Shown: piece by piece, positions 10,192 to 20,784 of the stretch
How the letters are laid out: each line of letters opens with the position of its first letter
How positions within the stretch are numbered: the stretch's first letter is position 1
NCBI GenBank assembly: GCA_964034945.1
Contig: OZ035962.1
Location: 14,999,388 to 15,063,387, forward strand
Origin: Chrysopilus asiliformis
Lineage: Eukaryota; Arthropoda; Insecta; Diptera; Rhagionidae
Length of the DNA stretch: 64,000 bases
Reading direction: 5' to 3'
Made by a program: the position numbers and the translations under genes
Notes under the pieces: generated by a model
The model's database searches: none
What the model was told of the DNA's origin: nothing
What the model saw: only the letters and a program-made list of their open reading frames with translations

Positions 10192-12578
10192 AAAGGCCAT
10201 AGAGGGATAAGGGAACAAAAAGTGCCCCCAGATATAGAAGCTTGAAATTTTTTTCGTAAGTTGCCACTATTACAACAAATAATTTTCCAAAATTTCAGTC
10301 CAAAAAAACGAGTAGTTTTGGAGAAAAAAAATAATATATGATTTTTTTGAAAAAATTCTAGCTCCGTAACGGGTTAACCGATTTTGATGAAACTTGTCGC
10401 AATTTTTTCGTTGAAAGTCATAGTTTTCAAAAAAAATTATAGCAAAAAAATTAAGTGTGAGGAACCGTTAGGAAAAAATATTTTTTGTTTTTAAAAAATT
10501 ATAACGGTAACTTAACGGTTTTGCACCACTTTTATTTTTTTCTCAAAAACTCCTTAATCCCTTACCTACAAAACAAAAAAAAATACAGGGCAATCGGAGA
10601 GGTACCTCATATTCAAAAAAAATAAAATGTCACATTATCATATGTGAAAGATGAATCAATTTGTGAACTAAATAATCCAGGAAAATTAGGATTTAACCTC
10701 TTAAAAAATCCTAGTTAACTGGATTTTTGCACAGACCTTTATTTTGACATGACAAACAACGTCCCAAAAGTCCATTCCAGAATTGCGCCGGCGTCGTGAG
10801 TTATTCAAGGTCAAAAGTCCCAAAAATCAGTTTTTTACGTTTATCTCACTTTGTACGGGTTGTACGTCTTTTTGAGGTTCAGATGAATTAATTACAATAA
10901 AATTCTCTACAAAAAAGGTTAAATACATTTTTCTTGTAGAACAGACAGTTTTCGAGATACAAGTCGTCAAACTATGCGTCGCACAGAGAAATTGCTATTA
11001 TTCAAGGTCAAAAGTCAAAAAAATCGTAAATATCTCGCTTTATATAGCCTGTACGCATTTTTTGTGTTCAGATGAATTACTCCTCCGAAAATTCTCTACA
11101 AAAAAGGTTAAATAAAATTTTTTGTAGGGCGAATAGTTTTCGAGATAGATTTCCACCTTCATTCATTTAGTCTCCTTCTGCTTTTTCTTTTTCTTGTATA
11201 GGTATGATTTTCACTTACATTTAATGTTAAGGCACCAATAAGATCGAGTTAATCATCGACATTGTTTAAATTCAGTGATATCACAAGAAGCAGGATTTAA
11301 ACATGATTGACCCCAACAAAAGCTACAAATGATGGAGCACGGTAATCCAATTTTTCTGCATCCACTATTAGAACCACAACCTTTTGTGCAGTTGTAAAAA
11401 ACGGAATTCAGGAGTTCTTTCGGTGCTGGTGGAAGTAATGTACTAACTGGCTGCAAGAAATTGTTGTTAAATGGGATGGACATTTTTGAGAATAAATGAA
11501 TGAAGGTAGAAAAATATGGGTTAGGCCTAATGGGGAAATCATCTAAAAAAACGCGCCTTGCATTCTACCTTAATGGCATGGCGGTGGGGAAACGAATATA
11601 CAGTTCACAGTTTCTCAACTTCTATCTCGAAAACTATTCGCCCTACAAAAAATTTTATTTAACCTTTTTTGTAGAGAATTTTCGGAGGAGTAATTCATCT
11701 GAACACAAAAAATGCGTACAGGCTATATAAAGCGAGATATTTACGATTTTTTTGACTTTTGACCTTGAATAATAGCAATTTCTCTGTGCGACGCATAGTT
11801 TGACGACTTGTATCTCGAAAACTGTCTGTTCTACAAGAAAAATGTATTTAACCTTTTTTGTAGAGAATTTTATTGTAATTAATTCATCTGAACCTCAAAA
11901 AGACGTACAACCCGTACAAAGTGAGATAAACGTAAAAAACTGATTTTTGGGACTTTTGACCTTGAATAACTCACGACGCCGGCGCAATTCTGGAATGGAC
12001 TTTTGGGACGTTGTTTGTCATGTCAAAATAAAGGTCTGTGCAAAAATCCAGTTAACTAGGATTTTTTAAGAGGTTAAATCCTAATTTTCCTGGATTATTT
12101 AGTTCACAAATTGATTCATCTTTCACATATGATAATGTGACATTTTATTTTTTTTGAATATGAGGTACCTCTCCGATTGCCCTGTATTTTTTTTTGTTTT
12201 GTAGGTAAGGGATTAAGGAGTTTTTGAGAAAAAAATAAAAGTGGTGCAAAACCGTTAAGTTACCGTTATAATTTTTTAAAAACAAAAAATATTTTTTCCT
12301 AACGGTTCCTCACACTTAATTTTTTTGCTATAATTTTTTTTGAAAACTATGACTTTCAACGAAAAAATTGCGACAAGTTTCATCAAAATTGGTTAACCCG
12401 TTACGGAGCTAGAATTTTTTCAAAAAAATCATATATTATTTTTTTTCTCCAAAACTACTCGTTTTTTTGGACTGAAATTTTGGGAAATTATTTGTTGTAA
12501 TAGTGGCAACTTACGAAAAAAATTTCAAGCTTCTATCTCTGGGGGCACTTTTTGTTCCCTTATCCCTCTATGGCCTTT
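10192..12578. mobile_element. giant palindromic element, 958-bp inverted arms
   Basis: The left arm is 10192-11149 and the right arm 11621-12578, exactly 958 bp each. They are reverse complements with only a few differences where I compared them (for example near 10237, 10289 and 10380). The ends read AAAGGCCATAGAGGGATAAG. The loop, 11150-11620, encodes a cysteine-rich ORF on the minus strand. Each arm contains two imperfect copies of a roughly 190-bp subrepeat that includes AAGGTCAAAAGTC, TTCAGATGAATTA and GTTTTCGAGATA. The element sits inside a family D repeat, whose halves lie directly outside both arms. No transposase is visible, so it is either non-autonomous or of a class I do not recognise. 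Confidence 0.85.
11253..11483 (-). CDS. small cysteine-rich protein in the palindrome loop
   Basis: A 76-residue frame from ATG. The frame stays open upstream to 11564, so the coding part may reach 103 codons if there is an upstream exon. The C-terminal half holds seven cysteines spaced C-x3-C-x5-C-x6-C-x3-C-x2-C-x4-C (residues 32, 36, 42, 49, 53, 56, 61), including KGCG, GCRKIGLPC and GQSC. I recall this pattern as a conserved C-terminal module of many uncharacterised insect proteins, loosely like CXC/TSO1-type zinc-binding motifs; that is from memory, not a search. A PPAPKELLNS segment precedes it. It is the only coding candidate in the palindrome, so it is either the element's own gene fragment or a captured host 3' exon. 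The function is unknown. Confidence 0.5.
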   Translation of the reverse strand: MSIPFNNNFLQPVSTLLPPAPKELLNSVFYNCTKGCGSNSGCRKIGLPCSIICSFCWGQSCLNPASCDITEFKQCR

Positions 12579-12579
12579 C

Positions 12580-13140
12580 CCGGGAAAAAAATCTCATATG
12601 GGGGTTTTTGAGCCTGTTGACTCCGATTCTGGCATTAAGAAGTCTGTAAGGACATCGGAAGATTCTGAAAGGATAACGTGATCAACCTTTCCTTGAACTT
12701 TTCCAAAAAAAAACTCATCTGGGGTTTTTGGGATCGCTAAATCCGATTCTAGTATTTAACGATTGGCTCCTAGCAATTCTAGCTTTTCTCATGTTATTTT
12801 TAAATAAAAGCTTTTTACAACTTTTTTTTAAATTGAAAGTCCTAACCAGTAACCGCCACAAATTGCCATATCAACACTTTTCTAATATTTACTTTTTTTA
12901 CATAGCATAATAAAGTATTGTTCTAATGACAAATTCTGACCTCTTTATGTTGTGTAAAAAGCAATTCCCGAGCACTCCTGAATCGATTCGCACAGAATTT
13001 ACATAACTCATCCATACCTCAAAATCCAATCGGACCACTCTTTGCCCATCTCTCATACAAATGGATTTTTTTTTAAATAAAAATTTTGTCTGTTCTCATA
13101 TAGAGTATTTGATGATTAGCCCCTGGTAGTTGTAGCTTTT
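12580..13140 (+). repeat. family D remainder followed by family A fragment
   Basis: 12580-12760 continues the family D copy interrupted by the giant palindrome (GAAGTCTGTAAGG and a GGATAACGTGATCAACC-like unit). 12960-13140 is a family A piece with TCATCCATACCTCAAAATCC, ATACAAATGGATTTTTT and CATATAGAGTATTTGATGAT. Between them is AT-rich filler. Confidence 0.6.
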
Positions 13141-13144
13141 CTTA

Positions 13145-15390
13145 AATAGGAAAATGGTAGCCTTCTACTATTATCGTTAACAATAGTAAAATATCGACGA
13201 TACGTTGGTAGATAAATTTCGTATTTACCACCTAACTAAAATCCAGGTATAATCGCATAATCCACACAGCATAATACGAAATTATGATGCCTTCTGAGAA
13301 TACATTTTGATATACTTGATGAGCATTGATGAGGTTTTTAGGCCACTCATATAGGCGGTGAAGGTCAATCGCTCATTTTGAGAACCGTCTTATTATTCTC
13401 GTTCAATTGTTCAATTAATTACGATTGGAATCCATCAGCGAGATGAACGTGAGTCAATGGAATGAATCCACCGCCTTGATTCAATGATTTTAGAATAATC
13501 TGAACCTAAGGTGGTACTTAACAGACAATTATTTACCCGATCGTTAGCTTAAGTGGAACTTGAAAGCCGGACTATACTTTTCAGTGTTTTTTTTTTGCTT
13601 CAGAAATTTTAAGCTAATAATTTCCTGGATGGATTTTTTTTCGAGGTTTTTCAACTAGTTAAAATGTGACTGTCTTCCACTATTACTTAACAATAAAAGT
13701 TATGCTGGTTAATCTGTTTTTCTGGATTGCTTCAGATTTTTTGACACTTTGTGGAGTTTTCTTATTGAATTTCGTCACAGTTTCCTTGGAAAAAAGAAGC
13801 ATCACAAAAGGTGATCGCATCGGTTTTCGCGTCGTGTTATGCATCTTAAAGCAGAGTTTCCGATGCTTCTTCTTAGTTGTATGTTGTTGTTGTTTTCCGC
13901 TGATGTTTCTTTTTTTTCTGTTGTTTTGAGAAAATTTCATTGTAAGGTGATCGATTGCATAACCCCGAACGGATGAGACGCCGGTCGTTTCTGTATTTTT
14001 TTTCGCTTTTCGTATTCGGAAAATGAATCCCATGATTCCCTCATCACAGTTTAAAAGATACTTTAATGGTTTTCTTCTTCTTTTTGCCGCTTCGGTTACC
14101 ATCTTTTGCTATTTTTTTTATTAGGTCAGACTTTTGACATTTTAAGGTAGATTTTTTTCGTGTTTGGCGTACGCGATTATCGTTTGTTCAAATTAATCCG
14201 TATTTCGTGCTCGTAATTTGTCTGGTGGCCAGTCGCTATCGTGGAATTAAATCGACAATTTGTCCACCAAAAATGAAAGAAGTCAACTGAATTATTGTCA
14301 ACTAAAGTGGCGGTTGATGGGTGCATGCAAAGAAATCTGTCAAAAAAATCTAATTTCATCATTGAGATTTTCATTTCCATTTTCTCAATTTCATGGGACG
14401 CAATTTAATAATGAAATCGGAGATGCTACATGATCTGGGGCTAATCCAGCCCCATTCAATGGAGTTTTTTTTTTCTCTTGTAAATCTTCAATATGGGAGC
14501 TTATAATAACGAATAAAAGACGACGGATGATGATGGTCATTTATATGACAGAAGTTCTTTTGCGTGAAATATTAATAGTGAGATGAAAATTAAAATGATC
14601 ATGAAGAGGCATTTCGAAATTTGCAATTTTGATCATGTCACGCGTACAATATGGTAGAATGACTCAACATGAATCTTTAACCATTGATCGATTGATCGAT
14701 TCATGTGGAGACAATAATTGCGCACTATCCGATCGAAATAATGAGAGTCTAGTTAGCTAAATTATAAATTTTCACACGCTGAATAGAAAGCAAAACCAAA
14801 TTGAAAATTAATAAAGAGAAGAAAAAATGTTTTTCTACTCTTCTGTTAAAATTTTTCTGTATTTGCGATGTTAAAGTTTATCGCCGATGGAGATCTTTTC
14901 GAGATCAATTGTAAATCTGTTTTGTTCGAAAGGAGCGAAATTGATTTTCGTGCTAATAATACGTACAGAGACAATTTAAGAAAAGAAATCTTTTTTTGGG
15001 ATTTCCTGCTTCATCACCGAAAGTCGAAAAGAAAAAAAATTATCTGATCCTCACAGAATAGGTAAAACTTTATCTACTGAAATCATGTTTTTCAATTTTG
15101 CTGTTAATAAAACCCTTTTGTCACTTACGTAATTTGATCTTTTAACTGGTTATTCCAGACGAGGATCGTCAGAAGTGAGGATCATCAGAAAATGTTTAAA
15201 TGTCAATTCATAATATCTATTTATATATAAAAATTTCACTGTTTTTCTGTTAAAAGTTAAATTTTTTGCCTCATATTTCGTTTTTACGTCGATCTATATG
15301 TGTTAAGTGGATATGTTCATTCAAACGTCTTATATTTTTTTTTTTAAATTAGATTTTTTTAAATAGGTATTAAATTATATAAATTTATAT
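13145..15390. other. no recognisable feature
   Basis: Unique-looking AT-rich sequence. The overlapping plus and minus frames at 13666-14102 show no domain and read through T-rich and A-rich low complexity. It may be intergenic or intronic. Confidence 0.35.
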
Positions 15391-15394
15391 TTAA

Positions 15395-15646
15395 CACGTT
15401 GGCTACCATGTGAGTCACCGGTGTACACACACTATTGTCATTACCGTCAGTTTCTCAAGTTCCATGGTTGAGTGCAGTCGCTCGTGCGGTACAAAGGGGT
15501 TTTTTTTGTGGAGCATGGAGTTCGTTTCTGTCTGTATTGATCTTGTGTTCACTGGTGACTCACAAAATACAGAAATGATTTCTGCATTTTTTCGCAGTGT
15601 ATACCTACTAGCGGAGTAAGCGTTTTTTTGGCTGGTAGCCAACGTG
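15395..15646. mobile_element. piggyBac-like MITE with TTAA target sites
   Basis: A 252-bp element flanked by TTAA at 15391-15394 and 15647-15650. The ends are perfect 14-bp inverted repeats (CACGTTGGCTACCA and its reverse complement). A second, inner inverted match follows: GTGAGTCACCGGTG against CACTGGTGACTCAC. TTAA duplication is diagnostic of the piggyBac superfamily. The short frames inside it are not genes. Confidence 0.85.
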
Positions 15647-15719
15647 TTAAACATTTTTAATTGAAATCTTAAGGATCATTTAAAAAAAATAAAACATTAG
15701 AAAAGCTACAATTACCATA

Positions 15720-16215
15720 ATCAATCGTCAATTACTTTATATGAATACAGACAAAATTTTTAATAAAAAAAATCCATTTGTATGGGAGAGCCGCCAAGGA
15801 GTGGTCCGATTAGATTTTGATGTATGGTATGGTTATGTAAAATCATATTCTAAACACATTTCATTTCTATAAATTTTTCCATACGATGCACCGTTTCAGA
15901 GAAAATCGCAAAAAATATTTCATTTGTATGGGAGAGGTGAGAAGGAGTGGTCCAACTGGATTTTTTTTTCATGAATAAGTTATGTAAAATCCTATTCTAA
16001 ATACATCTATAGAAATTTTTTAACACGACTCACCGTTTTTGAGAAAACTGCCGAGCCGATCCGCCTGAAATTTGATACAGATGTTCGTCGGAGGTCCAGC
16101 TCTAACATAGACCCATTAAAAGTTGCCGGACTAGTGAGGGGAATAAGGGGAGTGGGTGAAGTGATTCAGAAGCTTGGTTTTTCTTCTATGTTACTTTTTC
16201 GTGGTGAAACTTTTT
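15720..16215 (+). repeat. family A units plus Helitron-like fragment
   Basis: Two family A-type units (TTGTATGGGAG, GGAGTGGTCCGATTAGATTT, TATGTAAAATCATATTCTAA, then GTATGGGAGAGGTGAGAAGG) are followed from about 16036 by a piece of the TC...CTAG family. That piece contains CCGAGCCGATCCGCCTGAAA, CTCTAACATAGACCCATT and TTCTATGTTACTTTTTCGTG. Confidence 0.55.
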
Positions 16216-16229
16216 TTTTTTTTTGTCTG

Positions 16230-16560
16230 AAAAAAAAAATGTTTGGTGCTTGTAATGTTTGGAATGTTTATATTTCGGTATGTTTGGAATGTTTATATTT
16301 CGGTATGTTTGGAATGTTTATATTTCGGTATGTTTAGGAGTGTTTGGAATCTCTGGAATGTTTGGAATTTTAGAATGTTTGGAGCTTTGGGATGTTTAAA
16401 AATCTAAGAAATGTTTTGGGACATTTGAAATGTTTGGGACATTTGAAATGTTTGGAATTTTGGAATGATTGGAATTTCGGAATGTTTGGAGTTTTGGGAT
16501 TTTTGAATGTTTGGAATGTTTAGAATGCTTGTATTTCGGCATGTATGGAATGTTTGGGGC
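16230..16560 (+). repeat. minisatellite of TGTTTGGAATG units
   Basis: Three perfect 25-bp copies (GTTTGGAATGTTTATATTTC plus GGTAT) lie at 16257-16331. Degenerate units of the same motif (TGTTTGGAATTTTGGAATG and similar) continue to about 16560. The translated frames on both strands are artefacts of the repeat. Confidence 0.85.
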
Positions 16561-17040
16561 AGATAGAAACTTTATAATCAGTACGAAATCCGTTTCAAGC
16601 AAAATTATGAGGATGTCCGTGCATCTGTCTTTCGGTCTGTCTGTTTTACGTATCTTAAAAAACTAGAGAACGCGTTGAGCTAGTGACTTTTGTAATGAGT
16701 TTTTTTGTAAATGAGTTTTATCAAAATCGTAGTTTTCTATGAACTTTGAGAAAAGAAATGTTAGTCATGTTACTATTGTCATACAATTTTTCTGAAAAAA
16801 TGCAGTTTTTTGAAGATTTTTCGAAACCTTTGCACTTTTGGGAAAAAGTGAATAAAACAAAAATTAAAGGATATAAAATTTTCTATATTTTTTGTTTTAA
16901 CGGTTTTCGCGTATCTTCGATAGATTTGAAAAAATATTACTTTTTACATATTTCTCCCAAACTTAATATTGCAGAGGAAAGTTTTGTGTTGATCACAACT
17001 GATATTTTTTTTTAGATTTCTGTCAGTTTCTGAGGTAATT
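16556..17040 (-). repeat. family B copy, reversed
   Basis: It carries the family B landmarks in reverse order: GGGCAGATAGAAACTTT, AATCAGTACGAAATCCGTTT, CAAAATTATGAGGATGTCCG, ACGTATCTTAAAAAACTAG, then CATACAATTTTTCTGAAAAA and CTTAATATTGCAGAGGAAAG. It directly abuts the minisatellite. Confidence 0.65.
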
Positions 17041-17044
17041 TACA

Positions 17045-19240
17045 AGAAAAAAACTTTTTAAATGTTTTTTTTCAGTTATTTTTCGAATAGGGCTTAATTT
17101 TCCTATTCAAAAAAAACTTGACCCAAATATTTACAAAAATTGCAAACACAATTTGCATAAACCGATAAATACACAAATCTCACTCAGATAAATCTGTATC
17201 TATTCTAAAAACATAACAAATTATGTAACAAAATATCAAACGTTCATCAATTTTCGGTCTATTATGTCTGGGCTGACTGATGCTACCCATACGAAAACAT
17301 CACTTTGAAAAAATCATCATTTACAAAATAAACAATTTTCCCCGCAATTAAATAATTTTAACTAGGAGTCGTGACCATTATTAATGAATTTTATTCATAG
17401 TCTCGAATGGTTGCACCTGACCTTCTTTCGTCGGATTTTGGATTTACGCTCATCTTTTTTAAACAAAAGTCCAAATGATGATCGTTCATTGGCCCTCCCT
17501 CCACCCTTCGATCTACTATTACGATTACTATTTTGTATTGAATGCATTGGCATCAACATTGAAATCGGCATCATCTGGCAGGGCCGGCCAGAAGATTCAC
17601 TAATTTTATTCGACGCGATTTCCATTCTCGCTGGAAAAGTGTTTTATTGCAAAATACCTTTAAGAAGGTCAAGTGTATCTCACATCGCCAACATAGCGTA
17701 TAGCATAAGTCTATGTTAAACGTGGATCTCAGAAAAAGTTCTTTAGTCATCTCCGAATTAGTGACTGTATCGCGTGCATTGACCATTAAGCGTTGATGCC
17801 AGGTCGGAGGGAATAAATCGGATGCGTATTTTGCATAAGAGTTGAGATTGAGCACTAGACCAGAATACCAGTCGCCATCAATTCACATCAGATTTCGCAT
17901 TCATCTTATGTTGAATTAAACGCTGTTGATGAGTAAAATTTCTTAAGGTATTTTGGGTCTTTCTTGCAAGACACCCTTTTTAATTGTTCACCGTAAATAT
18001 TATCGCACTTGCGATGTGTATTTGCGCAAAGCGTTCACTTCGATCGTCTTATCTCTGCTGATCTACGTTAAGATTTTACCAGAAACTCATGCAATGTTAC
18101 CAAATAGAGACTGTTGATAGATAGATTTCTGTGCTGGATTACGGCTGCTGGTGAATTGCAAGAATATTCCTTTCACCTATTTCACCTCCCCACTGTGCAA
18201 TTTCGAGCGTACTATGCAGCGATTTATCTTGCTGGTAAAAAAAAGATGAATTGCCAAAGAATCGACGGTATACACTTCAATTGTGTGCATAGAATCGTGA
18301 ATTGCAGCCTTGCACATTCTTCACAAGTGCGGTTTTCGATTAATTAATGCAAGAGGTGCCGTGAACGGTAACGAGAAAAATGAAGTGAATCTCAATAGCA
18401 GGCCGCAGGATAAATTGGCAACAGGTGCTATATGTGAGACATAAATTCAGGTGAATGCTGCGAACTCATAATTGTCGAAAGAATATCTACTTGACTGGCA
18501 CCACACTGTGGTTCACTTAAGATGCTGGAGCAAGCCGAAATTGGCTTGAGCAACTAATAATTTGTCTTATGATTACCAGGTGTATGTGATTCTTGTTTTT
18601 ATGACGGCAGATCGCGTTAAATGCCGAGCAGAAAATTCAGATAAATCATAATTTGTGAGTTAAGGACTTTGGTTAATTGTGCTATAATTCATATGGGGGT
18701 TAGAACAAGATTTCTGATGCGTTGTTTTTTTCATAATTCATGTGAAATTAATTTGATATGTTAATGAGGGTGTTTTTCAGCTATTCTTGTTCCATTCTTG
18801 ACGCAGTTTGCTAATACGTTTCATGCAATCAGTTAGTAATTGCTCATTGCATTTAATTTTTACAGTCATTCACTATACGGATAATTCATTCAATTTATGT
18901 GAGTTATTCATTCATTAATTTGTTGGATTTTCTTTGTTATTTAAAAAATTATTCATGGTTGTACATCGATTTTTATTTGATTTCAATCTGCTACTGAAAA
19001 AAGCTGTTCTAATATTATATGTTGCAATTTATCCATGTCTCGCAATTTATGTAAAACCATAGGTGCTGTCAGTGGAGATTTGTTGTGAAGTCTCATTTGA
19101 TGGCCCACTCTCGCCTTGAGACGTATTTCGAAGAACGAAGGATTGTGTTGAAATTAACCCAAAGCTTGCTGAAAAAATTATGAGCATTGAATTTTTATGG
19201 TAAAACTACTCCTGAGTGTGGTGGAATTTCAAGAGAAATA
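17045..19240. other. no gene recognised
   Basis: Mostly unique sequence. The plus-strand frame at 17384-17719 (111 codons) and its antisense frame have no domain, no good splice context and no homologue in the window, so I do not call them. I see no tRNA-like structure. Confidence 0.35.
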
Positions 19241-19246
19241 TTTTTG

Positions 19247-19305
19247 AAAATTGTGTATTTTGATAACAATATAAAGAACCATTTTTTATCAAAATACACA
19301 ATTTT
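19247..19305. repeat. perfect 20-bp hairpin
   Basis: AAAATTGTGTATTTTGATAA at 19247-19266 is exactly reverse-complemented at 19286-19305 with a 19-nt loop. It may be a tiny MITE core or a structured transcript element. No TA or other duplication is obvious. Confidence 0.6.
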
Positions 19306-19429
19306 AAAGAACATTTCTCTAAAACATTGGTGGGAAACCTGTTTGGTACTTTTTGACTTTTTGGCGCTTCAGTTTTTTTTTTCTTTTTAATAATAAAAAT
19401 TACGCATTGTAGGGTTAAAATTATAAATG

Positions 19430-20180
19430 TTGACAAGACATAAAATCATATAAGAAATATCAGTTGTTTCCTCTGAAAACTTTCCTCTGCAATATTTAGT
19501 TTCGGAAAAATATGCAAAAAATAATATTTTTTCAAATATCTCGAGAACCGTTAAAGACACGTAAAAATCGTTGAAGGAAAAAATGTAGGAAATTCTATTG
19601 TATTCATTTTTCTCAAAAGCGCATAATTTTGTAAGAATTTTGAAAAAAAATGTATTTTCTCACAAAAAATTGCTAATTTTAGTGCAACGCTTTCTCGAAT
19701 TATTTAAGATACGCACGGTACAAAATCTTGGAGTAAATTCCAACAAAACTGGATTACGCTGGACCTATATGTAATCCAATGGAAAATTCTAATCCAATAA
19801 TATGGATTGGAAATTTTTATAAATTTATTTTTGGTTTAATTCAGTATTAAAGTCTAAAATTTTGATTAAATTGTAGACATTCAAGTACTTAAGTTCGATA
19901 CATAATAAAAAACTATTCAAATATGACTGCAAAAAAGGCTAAAATATTTTCAAAAATTCGCATGTATTAAATTCCAATCCAAAATATGTATTAAGATTTC
20001 GTCAATATAATTTTTGGATTGAAAAATACTCCAGGATTTTTTGCCGTGCGGAAAACGGACAGACTGAGAGACAGGTGCTCGGAAATTCACATAATTTTAC
20101 CTGAAATAAACTTCGTACTAATCAGAAAGTTTCTATCTGCTCCCATTCTCGAATCGGCCTCCGTCATGAATAACTACAAC
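19430..20180 (+). repeat. family B copy interrupted by a transposon
   Basis: The family B order (CTCTGCAATATTTAGTTTCGG through ACGCTTTCTCGAATTATTTAAG) stops at 19713. It resumes at 20049 with GAAAACGGACAGACTGAGAG, CACATAATTTTACCTGAAAT and CGTACTAATCAGAAAGTTTC. The break is the 335-bp insertion listed separately. Confidence 0.7.
19714..20048. mobile_element. CACGG-ended MITE nested in family B
   Basis: The left end is CACGGTACAAAATCTTGGAG and the right end, reversed, is CACGGCAAAAAATCCTGGAG; both continue inward with TA and AT-rich sequence, the right with CAATCCAA and the left with TTCCAA. The element is 335 bp and interrupts a family B copy precisely between AAGATACG and CGGAAAACGG. This suggests a 2-bp (CG) duplication. 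No protein is encoded and the superfamily is unknown to me. Confidence 0.7.
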
Positions 20181-20429
20181 ACTTTCCTTCTATAGCAGAG
20201 GAAACTAATTACAAGAAAGCCTTTTTTGCGTTGAATATCCGCTCGGAAACTAAGCGTTTTTGTCAAATTCACTGAAAAATGTAGGAAAAATCATGTAAAT
20301 TTAAAATTTATCTTTTTCTGTACACCATTAAAACTTTGAATTTTTTTTCGAAAAACAATTATGTATATAATGACACAATTTGTTAGAATTTTGTGACTTT
20401 TTGTACAACATATAAATGCGTTTAGAAGG

Positions 20430-20780
20430 ACACGTCTCCAATTTTTACTGCTATAGAAGGAAAATCCGCTTCAGGCAAAATTATGAGGATGTCCGTGCAT
20501 CTGTCTGTCAGTCTGTCCATTTTACGTATCTTAAATAATTCGAGAATGCGTTGACCTAGAAACATGAATTTTTTTTCTAAATTCCCCCCAACAGGTAAGG
20601 CATGTTGGCTCTGAAACCTTATTTCTGGCACGGAATCTGGCTCACCGTCATCAAAGCCTGCCACAGATTTTTTTGTAAATGAGTTTTTCGAAAATCGTAG
20701 TTTCCTATCAACTTTTAGAAAAGTGACGGTAGCTAAAATGGGTACCTCCCATACAATTAAAAAAAAACAGTTTTTTTAAT
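20430..20780 (-). repeat. family B fragment, reversed
   Basis: It contains CAAAATTATGAGGATGTCCG, TCTGTCTGTCAGTCTGTCC, ACGTATCTTAAATAATTCGA, TAGCTAAAATGGGTACCTCC and CATACAATT, in the order of a reversed copy. A stretch of about 90 bp (20585-20670) interrupts it and is not present in other copies. Confidence 0.55.
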
Positions 20781-20784
20781 TTTT

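Noticed and set aside
13666..14102. Overlapping plus (87 codons) and minus (139 codons) frames
   Set aside because: No domain, lysine/arginine- or phenylalanine-rich low complexity, and no splice or homology support.
15410..15654. Plus and minus frames of about 70-80 codons
   Set aside because: They lie wholly within the TTAA-flanked piggyBac-like MITE and carry no transposase motif.
17384..17719. Plus-strand 111-codon frame and antisense 76-codon frame
   Set aside because: Hydrophobic but not a convincing membrane protein; no start context, no relative in the window, competing frames on both strands.
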